A stretch of DNA of 64,000 nucleotides from Mayfieldus sp038317345. Lineage in GTDB: Bacteria > Actinomycetota > Thermoleophilia > Solirubrobacterales > 70-9. A program made the translations under genes and the position numbers. The DNA lies in the NCBI GenBank assembly GCA_038317345.1, contig JBBQBH010000003.1:1-64000 (forward strand), read 5' to 3'. Shown in pieces: positions 34,451-42,328 of this stretch; position 1 is the first letter of the stretch, and each line of letters opens with the position of its first letter. A model generated the notes under the pieces. It saw nothing but the letters and a program-made list of their open reading frames with translations. It was not told the origin of the DNA and made no database searches.

Positions 34451-35621
34451 CAAGTCGCTCCAGGGCTTCGAGGGCCTCGGCGAGGTCCTTGTCGCCGCGT
34501 CCAGACATACAGATCAGGTCGTAGCCTTCGGCGCCTGGATTTGCCAGTGCCCAGGCGATCGCGTGCGCGGGCTCGAGCGCCGGCACGATCCCCTCCAGGC
34601 GCGACAGCTCAAGGAAGGCGAGCAAGGCGTCGGCGTCGGTGACCGACTCGTAGTGGGCCCTGCCGGTGTCGCGGAGCTGGGCGTGTTCGGGCCCTACCCC
34701 CGGATAGTCCAGCCCGGCGGAGATCGAGTGCGCCTCGAGGATCTGGCCGTCCTCGTCGCTGAGCACCGACGACAGCGATCCGTGCAACACGCCCGTCCGT
34801 CCCGCGACCAGCGAGGCGCCGTGGTGCCCGCTCTCCAGTCCCTCGCCGCCCGCCTCGACCCCGATCAGCTCGGTTCCCTCGTCCTCGAGGAACGCCGTGA
34901 AGGTCCCAATCGCGTTCGAGCCACCGCCAACGCAGGCGATCACCCGCGCCGGAAGCGTCCCCTCTGCCTCCAGCGCCTGGCGGCGCGCCTCGTCGCCGAT
35001 CACCCGCTGCAGGTCGCGAACCAGAGCCGGGAAGGGCGCCGGGCCGACCACCGAGCCGATCACGTAATGGGTGTCGGCGGCGTTGGCGACCCAGTCGCGG
35101 ATCGCGGCGCTGACCGCTTCCTTCAGCGTCCGCGCGCCGGCCTCGACCGGCACCACCTCGGCGCCGAGCAAATTCATCCGCTCGACGTTGGGGCTCTGAC
35201 GGCGCATGTCCTCGGTGCCCATGTAGACGACGCATTCGAGATCGAGCAGCGCGCAGGCCGTCGCAGTCGCCACGCCGTGCTGGCCGGCACCGGTTTCGGC
35301 GATCACCCGGCGCTTTCCCATTCGCCGCGTGAGCAGCGCCTGGCCGACCGCGTTGTTGATCTTGTGGGCTCCGGTATGGGCGAGGTCCTCGCGTTTCAGG
35401 TAGACAGGCCTTCCGACCCGCTCGGAGAGCCGCGCGGCTAGGTAGAGCGGCGTCGGCCGGCCGATGAAGTCGAGGTGAAGGCGCCCAAGCTCGGCGTTGA
35501 ACTCCGGGTCGGCGCGGGCCTCCGACCAGGCCGTGGTCAGCTCGTCGAGTGCCGAGATCAGTGTCTCGGGGACGAAGCGCCCACCGTAGGGGCCGAAACG
35601 CTCCTCTATCGCTGCGCTCAC
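34443..35621 (-). CDS. trpB: Tryptophan synthase beta subunit
   Basis: TrpB joins indole and serine on a PLP cofactor. The 392-residue product has the FGPYGGRFVPETL start, the PLP lysine in KREDLAHTGAHKINNAVGQA, the phosphate-binding CVGGGSNAIGTF and the ammonium/indole tunnel region HSISAGLDYPGVGPEH. GTG at 35621 (VSAAIEERFGPYGG) overlaps the trpF stop as GTGA; the long upstream extension is rejected. Canonical TrpB1 type, complete. Confidence 0.97.
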   Translation of the reverse strand: MSAAIEERFGPYGGRFVPETLISALDELTTAWSEARADPEFNAELGRLHLDFIGRPTPLYLAARLSERVGRPVYLKREDLAHTGAHKINNAVGQALLTRRMGKRRVIAETGAGQHGVATATACALLDLECVVYMGTEDMRRQSPNVERMNLLGAEVVPVEAGARTLKEAVSAAIRDWVANAADTHYVIGSVVGPAPFPALVRDLQRVIGDEARRQALEAEGTLPARVIACVGGGSNAIGTFTAFLEDEGTELIGVEAGGEGLESGHHGASLVAGRTGVLHGSLSSVLSDEDGQILEAHSISAGLDYPGVGPEHAQLRDTGRAHYESVTDADALLAFLELSRLEGIVPALEPAHAIAWALANPGAEGYDLICMSGRGDKDLAEALEALERLDG

Positions 35622-36256
35622 GGGGCCGGGGCGGGCGTCACGGCGCTGGCGGCCTCGAAGAACGAGGCGAGCAGCTCGTGGTCCTTGCGGTCCGGCTCCG
35701 CCTCGACGCCGCTTGCGACATCGACCGCAAAGGGACGTACTGCCGCGATCGCAGCCGTGACGTTGTCGGGTCGGAGGCCGCCGGATACGATCTCGGGCAC
35801 CGCGGAGTGCCGGCCGGCCAGAAGCTCCCAATCGAACGTCTCCCCGGTGCCGCCCCAGAGATCGCCGCGGCGGGTGTCGAACATGTGGAAGTCGGTGTGC
35901 AACGCATCGGCGCCGCGAACGTCCGCTGCGCTGGAGACGTGAATCGCCTTGATCACCTTGGCGCCGGTACGGCGGGCGACCTCGGCGCAGAAGGACGGAC
36001 CCTCCTCGCCGTTGAGCTGCACGATCGAGAGCCCCTCGTCGGCCACCGCCGCCTCAACCTGATCGAACTTCGGGTTCACGAAGACTCCGACCACCTCGCA
36101 GCGGCGCCGCAGCTCAGCGCCGATCTCGACCGCGATCGCCGGGTCGCACATACGAGGACTCTCCTCGTAGTGGACGAGGCCGATCGCCCATGCTCCGAGG
36201 CGCACGGCCTCGCGCGCGTCCTCGATATTCGTGATCCCGCAGATCTTGACCTTCAC
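35618..36256 (-). CDS. trpF: Phosphoribosylanthranilate isomerase
   Basis: TrpF performs the Amadori rearrangement of phosphoribosylanthranilate. The 212-residue TIM barrel starts with MKVKICGITNIEDAREAV (catalytic Cys of KICGIT), has VVGVFVNP, VQLNGEE, and VSGGLRPDNV, and ends in DVASGVEAEPDRKD with the phosphate loop. Complete. It lies 60 bases downstream of the htrA stop. The presence of a separate TrpF means the PriA isomerase is not needed for both pathways here. Confidence 0.96.
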   Translation of the reverse strand: MKVKICGITNIEDAREAVRLGAWAIGLVHYEESPRMCDPAIAVEIGAELRRRCEVVGVFVNPKFDQVEAAVADEGLSIVQLNGEEGPSFCAEVARRTGAKVIKAIHVSSAADVRGADALHTDFHMFDTRRGDLWGGTGETFDWELLAGRHSAVPEIVSGGLRPDNVTAAIAAVRPFAVDVASGVEAEPDRKDHELLASFFEAASAVTPAPAP

Positions 36257-36316
36257 AGGTCAAGGGTAAGGGGTGGCCGAGCGCGCGCCGGGCGGCGAGT
36301 ACCCGCCGGGCGCCGT

Positions 36317-37540
36317 CTACCGGCCGAGGGCCGAGCCGCTGGTACCGACGCTGCTGGGTCGGTCGCCGAGGGTGACGGTGACGCTCTTGGTGTCCGCGCC
36401 GCGGCGAACCGTGACATCGAGGGTGTCCCCGGGCTTGGCGGAGTTAACGATGTTGACGACCTGGTCCATCGAGGTGATCTTGTGGCCGCCGATCTCGGTG
36501 ATGATGTCGCCGCCCAGCTCCATGTTGGCTCCCTGGATCGTCGCGGCTGTGCGCCCCCCGTGGATTCCAGCCTTGGCGGCCGGGCCGCCGTTGACGGCCT
36601 GCTGGACCAGCACCCCCGCGTCGACCGGAAGGTTCAGCGCCTTGGCGATGTCGGGGCTGATCGTCGCCCCGGTGATCCCGAGGAATGCGTGCTCGACCTT
36701 GCCGTTCTTCTCAAGCTGCGAGACCACCTGACGGGCGGTGTTGCTGGGGATGGCGAACCCGATCCCGACCGAACCGCCGCCCCCCGCCGTCTCGATCTGC
36801 GAAGTGATGCCGATCACCTGACCCGACGAATTGATCAGCGGACCTCCGGAGTTGCCCGGGTTGATCGAGGCGTCGGTCTGGATCACATTGGAGATCGCGA
36901 ACCCGTTGGGGGCCTGGATCTGGCGCTGGAGCGCCGAGACGATCCCCGTGGTCGCGGTTTGATCGAGCCCAAAGGGATTACCGATCGCCACGACCGGATC
37001 GCCGACCTGGACGCTCGAGGAGTCGCCCAGCGGCAGAGGGTGCAGATCAGATGAGGGCGCGCTGATCTTCAGCAGCGCCAGGTCGGTGGCGGGGTCCCTT
37101 CCCACCACCTGTGCGTCGTAGCTGGTGTTGCTGCTTCCGAGCTTCACGTGAATCGATTGGGAGCCGGAGACGACGTGGTTGTTGGTGAGGATGTGCCCGT
37201 CGGTGTCGATCACGAAGCCGGAGCCGGTTGCGGTTCCGCCGCTGCTCCCGCCTCCGAAGAGGTCGAACGGCGAAGCCGGCTTGGGCCGTTGCTCGGCCTC
37301 AACGAAGGCGACCCCCGCCGAGTCGGCCTTGTAGATCTTGGCGACGGTGTCGCCGCCGCCGCTCGTCACTTTGGCGTTGACCGGCGCCGGCGTGAGCGGC
37401 GCGGGCAACGTGTTGTTGTTCGACGACGCGTGGACCAGGCCGGCCGCGATCGCGACCCAGCCCAGCACCGCGACCACCAAGCCGCCGACCACTCCGGACC
37501 CGAGGGGCGTGCGGGAGAAGTTCTTTGCCTTGTCGACCAT
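36317..37540 (-). CDS. HtrA/DegP-like membrane-anchored serine protease
   Basis: A 407-residue trypsin-like quality-control protease. A cytoplasmic basic N-terminus and one membrane helix (VVGGLVVAVLGWVAIAAGLV) place the catalytic part outside the membrane. The triad is intact: His in ILTNNHVVSG, Asp in DPATDLALLK, Ser in NPGNSGGPLINSSG. A PDZ domain follows (AFLGITGA through GGDIITEIGGHKITSMD). It degrades or refolds damaged exported proteins. It interrupts the trp cluster between trpC and trpF; the 77-base gap upstream of it is the largest in the cluster and contains AT-rich stretches (GATTTAACTCC, CCTTTAGCGG) that could be its own promoter. Confidence 0.93.
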   Translation of the reverse strand: MVDKAKNFSRTPLGSGVVGGLVVAVLGWVAIAAGLVHASSNNNTLPAPLTPAPVNAKVTSGGGDTVAKIYKADSAGVAFVEAEQRPKPASPFDLFGGGSSGGTATGSGFVIDTDGHILTNNHVVSGSQSIHVKLGSSNTSYDAQVVGRDPATDLALLKISAPSSDLHPLPLGDSSSVQVGDPVVAIGNPFGLDQTATTGIVSALQRQIQAPNGFAISNVIQTDASINPGNSGGPLINSSGQVIGITSQIETAGGGGSVGIGFAIPSNTARQVVSQLEKNGKVEHAFLGITGATISPDIAKALNLPVDAGVLVQQAVNGGPAAKAGIHGGRTAATIQGANMELGGDIITEIGGHKITSMDQVVNIVNSAKPGDTLDVTVRRGADTKSVTVTLGDRPSSVGTSGSALGR

Positions 37541-37617
37541 CGCGTCGATGATCGAGGCGGGCCGTGATCGGCCGCTAAAGGAAGTCCTAAGCGGAGTTAA
37601 ATCCTCGAACGGCGTAC

Positions 37618-38424
37618 CTAGGGCAGCTGCTGCTCGCGGGTGGACTCCTCGGGACCCGCAAGCTCACGCGTTTTTGCCTCGGTGTCGCTGGCACGCATCA
37701 GCGCCTCGCCGATCAAAACAGCGTCGACTCCGACTCTGTCGAGCTCCTCGAGCTGGCCACGATCCGAAATCCCGCTCTCGGCCACCGCGGTCTTGCCCGC
37801 GGGGACGTCCGGCATCAGCTCGAAGGTCGTCGAGACATCGACCTCGCCGTTGTCGAGATTGCGGTTGTTGATCCCGATCACGGCGGCGTCGAGCTCCAGG
37901 GCACGCTCCAGCTCCTCGGCATCGTGGACCTCGACCAGGGGGTCCAGATCGAGGCCAAGCGCCTCGGCGTGCAGGGCGGCGAGCTGGCGATCCTCGAGCG
38001 CCCGCACGATCAGAAGCACCGCATCCGCTCCGGAGACCGCCGCCTCATACAGCTGGTAGGGATCGACGACAAAGTCCTTGCGCAGGATCGGCAGGTCGCA
38101 GGCCTCACGCGCAGCGCGCAGGTCGTCGAGCGAGCCACCGAAGTGCACCTCATCGGTCAGTACAGAGAGCGCCGCCGCGCCGCCGCGCTCAAACGCCTGT
38201 ACCGCCTCGGCGACCGGCGCGTCCGTGTCGATCGCCCCGACGGTCGGGGAGCGTCGTTTGAACTCGGCGATCAGCGAGAGGCCGGGGCGCACCAGCGCCT
38301 CCATGAATGGTCGGTCCTCACCGCGGCTCTCGAGCCGGTTCTCGAGGTCGGCCAGCGGGACCTGCCCACGGCGCCTCTCGACCCCCTCTCTTGCCGCCGA
38401 GACGAGCTGCTCGATCATGCTCAT
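37618..38424 (-). CDS. trpC: Indole-3-glycerol phosphate synthase
   Basis: TrpC closes the indole ring. The 268-residue TIM barrel shows LIAEFKRRSPTVGAID (catalytic Lys and phosphate contacts), ALSVLTDEVHFGGSLDDL, LRKDFVVDPYQLYEA, INNRNLDNGEVD and VAESGISDRGQLEEL. It is followed by the protease gene rather than trpF, so it is not fused to TrpF as in enteric bacteria. Start ATG at 38424; a second Met two codons later is an alternative. Complete. Confidence 0.96.
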   Translation of the reverse strand: MSMIEQLVSAAREGVERRRGQVPLADLENRLESRGEDRPFMEALVRPGLSLIAEFKRRSPTVGAIDTDAPVAEAVQAFERGGAAALSVLTDEVHFGGSLDDLRAAREACDLPILRKDFVVDPYQLYEAAVSGADAVLLIVRALEDRQLAALHAEALGLDLDPLVEVHDAEELERALELDAAVIGINNRNLDNGEVDVSTTFELMPDVPAGKTAVAESGISDRGQLEELDRVGVDAVLIGEALMRASDTEAKTRELAGPEESTREQQLP

Positions 38425-38440
38425 CGTGCGTGCCGGAACA

Positions 38441-39469
38441 TTAGCCTGCGATCTTCCCGGTTTGCTCGATCAATTGCTCAAGAAGCCGCGACGCCGCCCC
38501 TGAGTCGATCGCCTCGCGTGCCCTCTCGATCCCTTTTTCGAGGTCGTCCGCCTCACCACCGACATAGATCGCCGCCCCGGCGTTGAGCAGAACAACATCG
38601 TGGGCAGGGCCCTCGGTGCCTTCGAAGACGGAGCGAATCACCCTCGCGTTCTGAGCCGGCTCACCGCCGGCAATCTCCTCGACCGGGGCCTCGGTGAGCC
38701 CGAACTGACCCGGCTCCACGAACCATTCTTCGGTGCGACCCTCACCGACCTCGATCACCCTCGTGCGGGTCGAGATCGAGAGCTCGTCGAGATTGTCATC
38801 GGCGTTCACCACCAGCGCCGACTCGGCTCCGAGGCCGAGCAACGCCTCGGCAATCGTCTCCTGGTAGCGGCGGTCGGAGACGCCCAAGACCTGGCGGGTC
38901 GCGCCGGCCGGATTGGTCAGCGGCCCGAGGAAATTGAAAATCGTGCGCACCCCCAGCTCCTTGCGCACCGGGACAACATGGGCCATGGCGCTGTGGTGGC
39001 TGGGGGCGAACATGAAACCGAAGCCGACCTCGTCGATGCAGCGAGCGATCTGGCGGGGCGTCAGCTCGATCGAAACACCCAATGCCTCGAGAACGTCGGC
39101 GGAGCCGCTGCGGCTTGTATTGGAGCGATTGCCGTGCTTGGCAACGGCACAGCCCGCCGCCGCCGCCACCAGCGCCGCCGCGGTCGAGATGTTGAAGGTC
39201 GAGGGCCCGCCGCCGGTGCCTGCGGTGTCGACGAGGTCGTCTCGCTCGGATGGAACCTCGTCGGCCAAGGAGCGCATCGTGCGTGCCAGGCCGACCAGCT
39301 CGGGGACCGTCTCCCCATTCGCCCGCAGGGCGACCAGGAACGCCGCCGTCTGCACCTCGCTCGTGCGGCCCTTCATGATCTCGGCGAGCACAGCGGCGGC
39401 GTGGTCAGTGGTCAAGTGGTCGCCGGCGCAGACGGCGTCGATGGCGCGGGTGACGATGTCGTTCGGCAT
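38441..39469 (-). CDS. trpD: Anthranilate phosphoribosyltransferase
   Basis: TrpD transfers phosphoribosyl from PRPP to anthranilate. The 342-residue product carries the glycine-rich PRPP loop DTAGTGGGPSTFNISTAAA and KHGNRSNTSRSGSADVLEALG, and the FAPSHHSAMAHVVPVR region of the anthranilate tunnel. ATG at 39469 (MPNDIVTRAID) is preferred; an in-frame start at 39496 would extend into the intergenic palindrome. It lies 68 bases after the trpG stop, the only sizeable gap in the first part of the operon. Confidence 0.95.
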   Translation of the reverse strand: MPNDIVTRAIDAVCAGDHLTTDHAAAVLAEIMKGRTSEVQTAAFLVALRANGETVPELVGLARTMRSLADEVPSERDDLVDTAGTGGGPSTFNISTAAALVAAAAGCAVAKHGNRSNTSRSGSADVLEALGVSIELTPRQIARCIDEVGFGFMFAPSHHSAMAHVVPVRKELGVRTIFNFLGPLTNPAGATRQVLGVSDRRYQETIAEALLGLGAESALVVNADDNLDELSISTRTRVIEVGEGRTEEWFVEPGQFGLTEAPVEEIAGGEPAQNARVIRSVFEGTEGPAHDVVLLNAGAAIYVGGEADDLEKGIERAREAIDSGAASRLLEQLIEQTGKIAG

Positions 39470-39479
39470 GGATTCGTCG

Positions 39480-39536
39480 CTAGTCGCTCGAGACAAGGGA
39501 TACCAGTCGGCAATAGCCCGAGAGACGAGCGACTAG
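39480..39536. repeat. 11-bp inverted repeat in the trpG-trpD gap, kin to the TCGCTCG repeats
   Basis: CTAGTCGCTCG (39480-39490) and CGAGCGACTAG (39526-39536) are perfect inverted copies separated by 35 bases, ending directly at the trpG stop codon. The left arm and the following AGACAAGGGATACCAG resemble the tract after the malic enzyme gene. A stem-loop between trpG and trpD could affect mRNA stability; no T-run follows. Confidence 0.65.
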
Positions 39537-40097
39537 TCACTCCATCAAAAAGTTCGCCAACAGCTGTTTCCCGTGCGGTGTCAGCACCGATTCGGGGTGA
39601 AACTGGACGCCTTCCGCAGGCAACTCGCGGTGCCGGACCCCCATCACAACGTCGCCGAGACTGGCGCTTACCTCCAGCTCCTGCGGGAGGTCGGGGTCCG
39701 CCACCAGCGAGTGATAGCGGCCGGCGACCAGTGGGCTCGGTAAGCCGTCGTAGATCGTGCGCCCATCGTGCTCGACCTCGGCGTCCTTGCCGTGGATCGG
39801 CTCGCCGCGCACGGTGCGTCCACCGAACGCTTCGACCAGAGATTGATGGCCTAGACAAACACCGAGCACCGGGGTGCCGGCCCGCGCAAAGGCGCCGATC
39901 GCGTCCACCGAGATCCCGGCCTCGGCCGGCGTGCAAGGGCCGGGCGAGACGACAAGGCGATCAGGATCGCGCTCCAGCAGCTCGCCGACCGCGGCGCGGT
40001 CGTTGCGAACCACCTCGATCTCCGCGCCAAGCTCGCCCAGGTACTGGACCAGGTTGTAGGTGAAGCTGTCGTAGTTGTCGATGACGAGAACCTTCAT
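39537..40097 (-). CDS. trpG: Anthranilate synthase, glutamine amidotransferase component
   Basis: TrpG supplies ammonia from glutamine to TrpE. The 186-residue class I amidotransferase has the oxyanion region VSPGPCTPAEAG, the nucleophile loop PVLGVCLGHQSLVEAFGG with the catalytic Cys, and the His-Glu pair in GVQFHPESVLTPHG. It lies eight bases after trpE. In many bacteria the same subunit also serves 4-amino-4-deoxychorismate synthase; no pabB was seen here. Complete. Confidence 0.96.
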   Translation of the reverse strand: MKVLVIDNYDSFTYNLVQYLGELGAEIEVVRNDRAAVGELLERDPDRLVVSPGPCTPAEAGISVDAIGAFARAGTPVLGVCLGHQSLVEAFGGRTVRGEPIHGKDAEVEHDGRTIYDGLPSPLVAGRYHSLVADPDLPQELEVSASLGDVVMGVRHRELPAEGVQFHPESVLTPHGKQLLANFLME

Positions 40098-40104
40098 TGC
40101 GCGC

Positions 40105-41628
40105 TCATGGCCAATCGGGTTGCTCGCAGGCCAGCTCGACGGCCCTGAAGATCGCCTTCGCCTTGTTCACGGACTCGTTGTATTCGGAGGCGGGCTTTGC
40201 ATCGGCGACCGTGCCGCCTCCCGCCTGCACGTGGATCTGTCCGTCCTTGACCACCACGGTGCGGATGTGAATCGCTGTGTCGAGGTCGCCGCCCCAGGAC
40301 AGATAGCCGATCGCACCACCGTAGGAACCGCGCTTGTGCGGCTCCAGATCGTCGATGATCTGCATCGCGCGCACCTTGGGCGCGCCCGAGAGAGTTCCTG
40401 CCGGCAGCGTGGCGCGCAGGACGTCCATCGCCCCGATCCCCTCCCGCAGCGTGCCCGAGACCTGGCTGACGATGTGAAGGACGTGCGAGTACGTCTCGAC
40501 CACCATCAGCTCATCGACGCTCACCGAGCCGTACTCGCAGACGCGCCCCAGGTCGTTGCGCCCGAGGTCGACCAGCATCACGTGCTCGGCCCGCTCCTTG
40601 GGATCGGCGACAAGGCGCTCGGCGAGGCGGCGGTCCTCCTCCTCGCTGGACCCGCGCGGGTAGGTGCCGGCAATCGGCCTCGTCTCGACCCGTGTCCCGT
40701 TGACCTTCACCAGGGGCTCCGGTGAGGCGCCGGCGAGCTGGAAGTCGCCGAACTCGAGGAAGTACATGTACGGGGACGGGTTTACGGCGCGCAATCCACG
40801 GTAGATCGAAAGCGCCTCGACCGGCGCCGGAGCGCTGAACCGCTGCGATGGCACGACCTGAAATGCGTCGCCCGCGTAGATGTATTCGATGATCCGCTCG
40901 ACCGCCCCTTCGAACTGCTCTCGGGGCATATTGGAGTTGAACTGCGGTGGCTGGGCGATCCGAGGCTCAGGCGACGCCGGCACCGGGCCGCGGAGCCGCT
41001 GGCGCACGTCGGCGATCGTCGCGGCCGCGCGCTCGTAGGCGGCGTCGACCCCTCCCTCGTCGTCGGCGAATGCGCAGGCAAGGATGGTGAGCTCGTGTCG
41101 CAGGTGGTCGAAGGCGAGCATCACGTCACTGATCATCAGCGCCATGTCGGGCAACCCGAGCGGATCGGGGTTGGGCTCCCCGAGAGGCTCGACGGTCCGC
41201 ACCAGGTCGTAGCCGAAGAAGCCGACGGCGCCACCTGCGAAAGGCGGCAGGTCCTCGACCGGCGCAAGCCGGAAACGGTCCAGATATTCGGCGACCGCCG
41301 AGTAAGGGTCGGGGGCCTGGTGCTCGGCGTCAGGGGGTCCGCCATCGAGCGCCGCCTGGCCCCGCCACTCGGATAGCACGCCATCAGCCCAGCGCAGAAC
41401 GGCCCTGGGCCGGAAGCCGAGAAACGACCAACGCCCCACCTGGCCCTGTTCGGCGGATTCGAGCAGGTAACACGGGCCCTCGCCACGCAGCTTCAACAGC
41501 GCCGACACCGGCGTCTCGCAGTCGTCGACCAACCGCATCCTGATCGGCACCACGTTGGCCTCGCGTGCCAGCTCGCGGGCGGTGGAGAGGTCGGGGTCGA
41601 GCCCCGCAAGCTCAGAGACGACGGCCAT
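40105..41628 (-). CDS. trpE: Anthranilate synthase component I
   Basis: TrpE makes anthranilate from chorismate. The 507-residue product has the N-terminal feedback-site element LLESAEQGQVGRWSFLGFRP (the LLES...S motif that binds tryptophan) and the chorismate-binding domain with PSPYMYFLEFGD, SPEPLVKV, PIAGTYPRG, DLGRNDLGRV and LPAGTLSGAPKVRAM. ATG at 41628 overlaps hisIE by 17 bases. Complete and predicted to be inhibited by tryptophan. Confidence 0.96.
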   Translation of the reverse strand: MAVVSELAGLDPDLSTARELAREANVVPIRMRLVDDCETPVSALLKLRGEGPCYLLESAEQGQVGRWSFLGFRPRAVLRWADGVLSEWRGQAALDGGPPDAEHQAPDPYSAVAEYLDRFRLAPVEDLPPFAGGAVGFFGYDLVRTVEPLGEPNPDPLGLPDMALMISDVMLAFDHLRHELTILACAFADDEGGVDAAYERAAATIADVRQRLRGPVPASPEPRIAQPPQFNSNMPREQFEGAVERIIEYIYAGDAFQVVPSQRFSAPAPVEALSIYRGLRAVNPSPYMYFLEFGDFQLAGASPEPLVKVNGTRVETRPIAGTYPRGSSEEEDRRLAERLVADPKERAEHVMLVDLGRNDLGRVCEYGSVSVDELMVVETYSHVLHIVSQVSGTLREGIGAMDVLRATLPAGTLSGAPKVRAMQIIDDLEPHKRGSYGGAIGYLSWGGDLDTAIHIRTVVVKDGQIHVQAGGGTVADAKPASEYNESVNKAKAIFRAVELACEQPDWP

Positions 41629-42259
41629 TGAGGACCTCCATGACGTCGGCCTGATCGACGCCGCGGGAGAGCAGCAACACGCTCAGGTGATAGAGCAGAT
41701 CGGCAGCCTCCTCGGCCACACGCTGCTCTGACTCCTCGCGCGCCGCCCTCGTCACCTCCTCGGCCTCCTCGGTCACCTTGGCGCCGATGCGCTTCGGGTC
41801 GGAGAGCAGCTCGACCGTGTAGCTGCCTTCGGGCTGCTCGGATTGGCGCTCGTGCAGGGTTCGCTCGAGCGCCGCGAGCGCCTCGTGGGCGGCGGGCCCG
41901 GGTTCTCCCTCGGCGCCGGGCGCGTCCTTTCCGGTCGCCGCCGAGCCACCGAGCTCGCGGTAAAAGCAGGACCTCTCACCCGTGTGACAGGCCGGTCCGG
42001 TCGGCTCCACCAGCGCCACCAGCGCATCGCCGTCGCAGTCGTAGCGCAGTTGGCGCACCCGCTGCACGTTTCCGGAGCTCTCCCCTTTGTGCCAAATCTC
42101 ATCGCGCGAGCGGCTGAAGAAGTGCACCTCGGCGGTCTCAACGGTGAGGCGCAACGCCTCCTCGTTCATATAGCCGAGCGTCAGCACCTCGCCACTGGTG
42201 TCGTCCTGCATCACGCAGGGGACGAGCCCGTGCTCGTCAAACGTAATTCCCTCGAACAT
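41612..42259 (-). CDS. hisIE: Bifunctional phosphoribosyl-AMP cyclohydrolase / phosphoribosyl-ATP pyrophosphatase
   Basis: The 215-residue protein fuses HisI (about 1-105: LTLGYMNEEALRLTVETAEV, SRSRDEIWHKGESSGN, CDGDALVALVEPTGPACHTG with zinc Cys/His ligands) to HisE (about 115-215: YTVELLSDPKRIGAKVTEEAEEV, EEAADLLYHLSVLL), covering two steps of histidine synthesis. The linker is Ala/Gly/Pro-rich. A TAAACT hexamer eight bases before ATG could be a -10 for the whole trp transcript. This gene heads the cluster and links histidine and tryptophan synthesis, which share PRPP. Confidence 0.95.
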   Translation of the reverse strand: MFEGITFDEHGLVPCVMQDDTSGEVLTLGYMNEEALRLTVETAEVHFFSRSRDEIWHKGESSGNVQRVRQLRYDCDGDALVALVEPTGPACHTGERSCFYRELGGSAATGKDAPGAEGEPGPAAHEALAALERTLHERQSEQPEGSYTVELLSDPKRIGAKVTEEAEEVTRAAREESEQRVAEEAADLLYHLSVLLLSRGVDQADVMEVLNGRRL

Positions 42260-42328
42260 GCAGCCAGTTTACGAGCCGTCGGGTGGCGCTCCGAGAGCAC
42301 GGCTGCAGGGCGGTGTCGCCGCGGCTGT

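Noticed and set aside
35622..35831. 70-codon upstream extension of trpB
   Set aside because: Lies inside trpF and is Arg-rich; GTG at 35621 overlaps the trpF stop as GTGA.
35549..37054. 501-codon frame antisense to trpF and htrA
   Set aside because: Spans two real genes and a gap; no recognisable domain.
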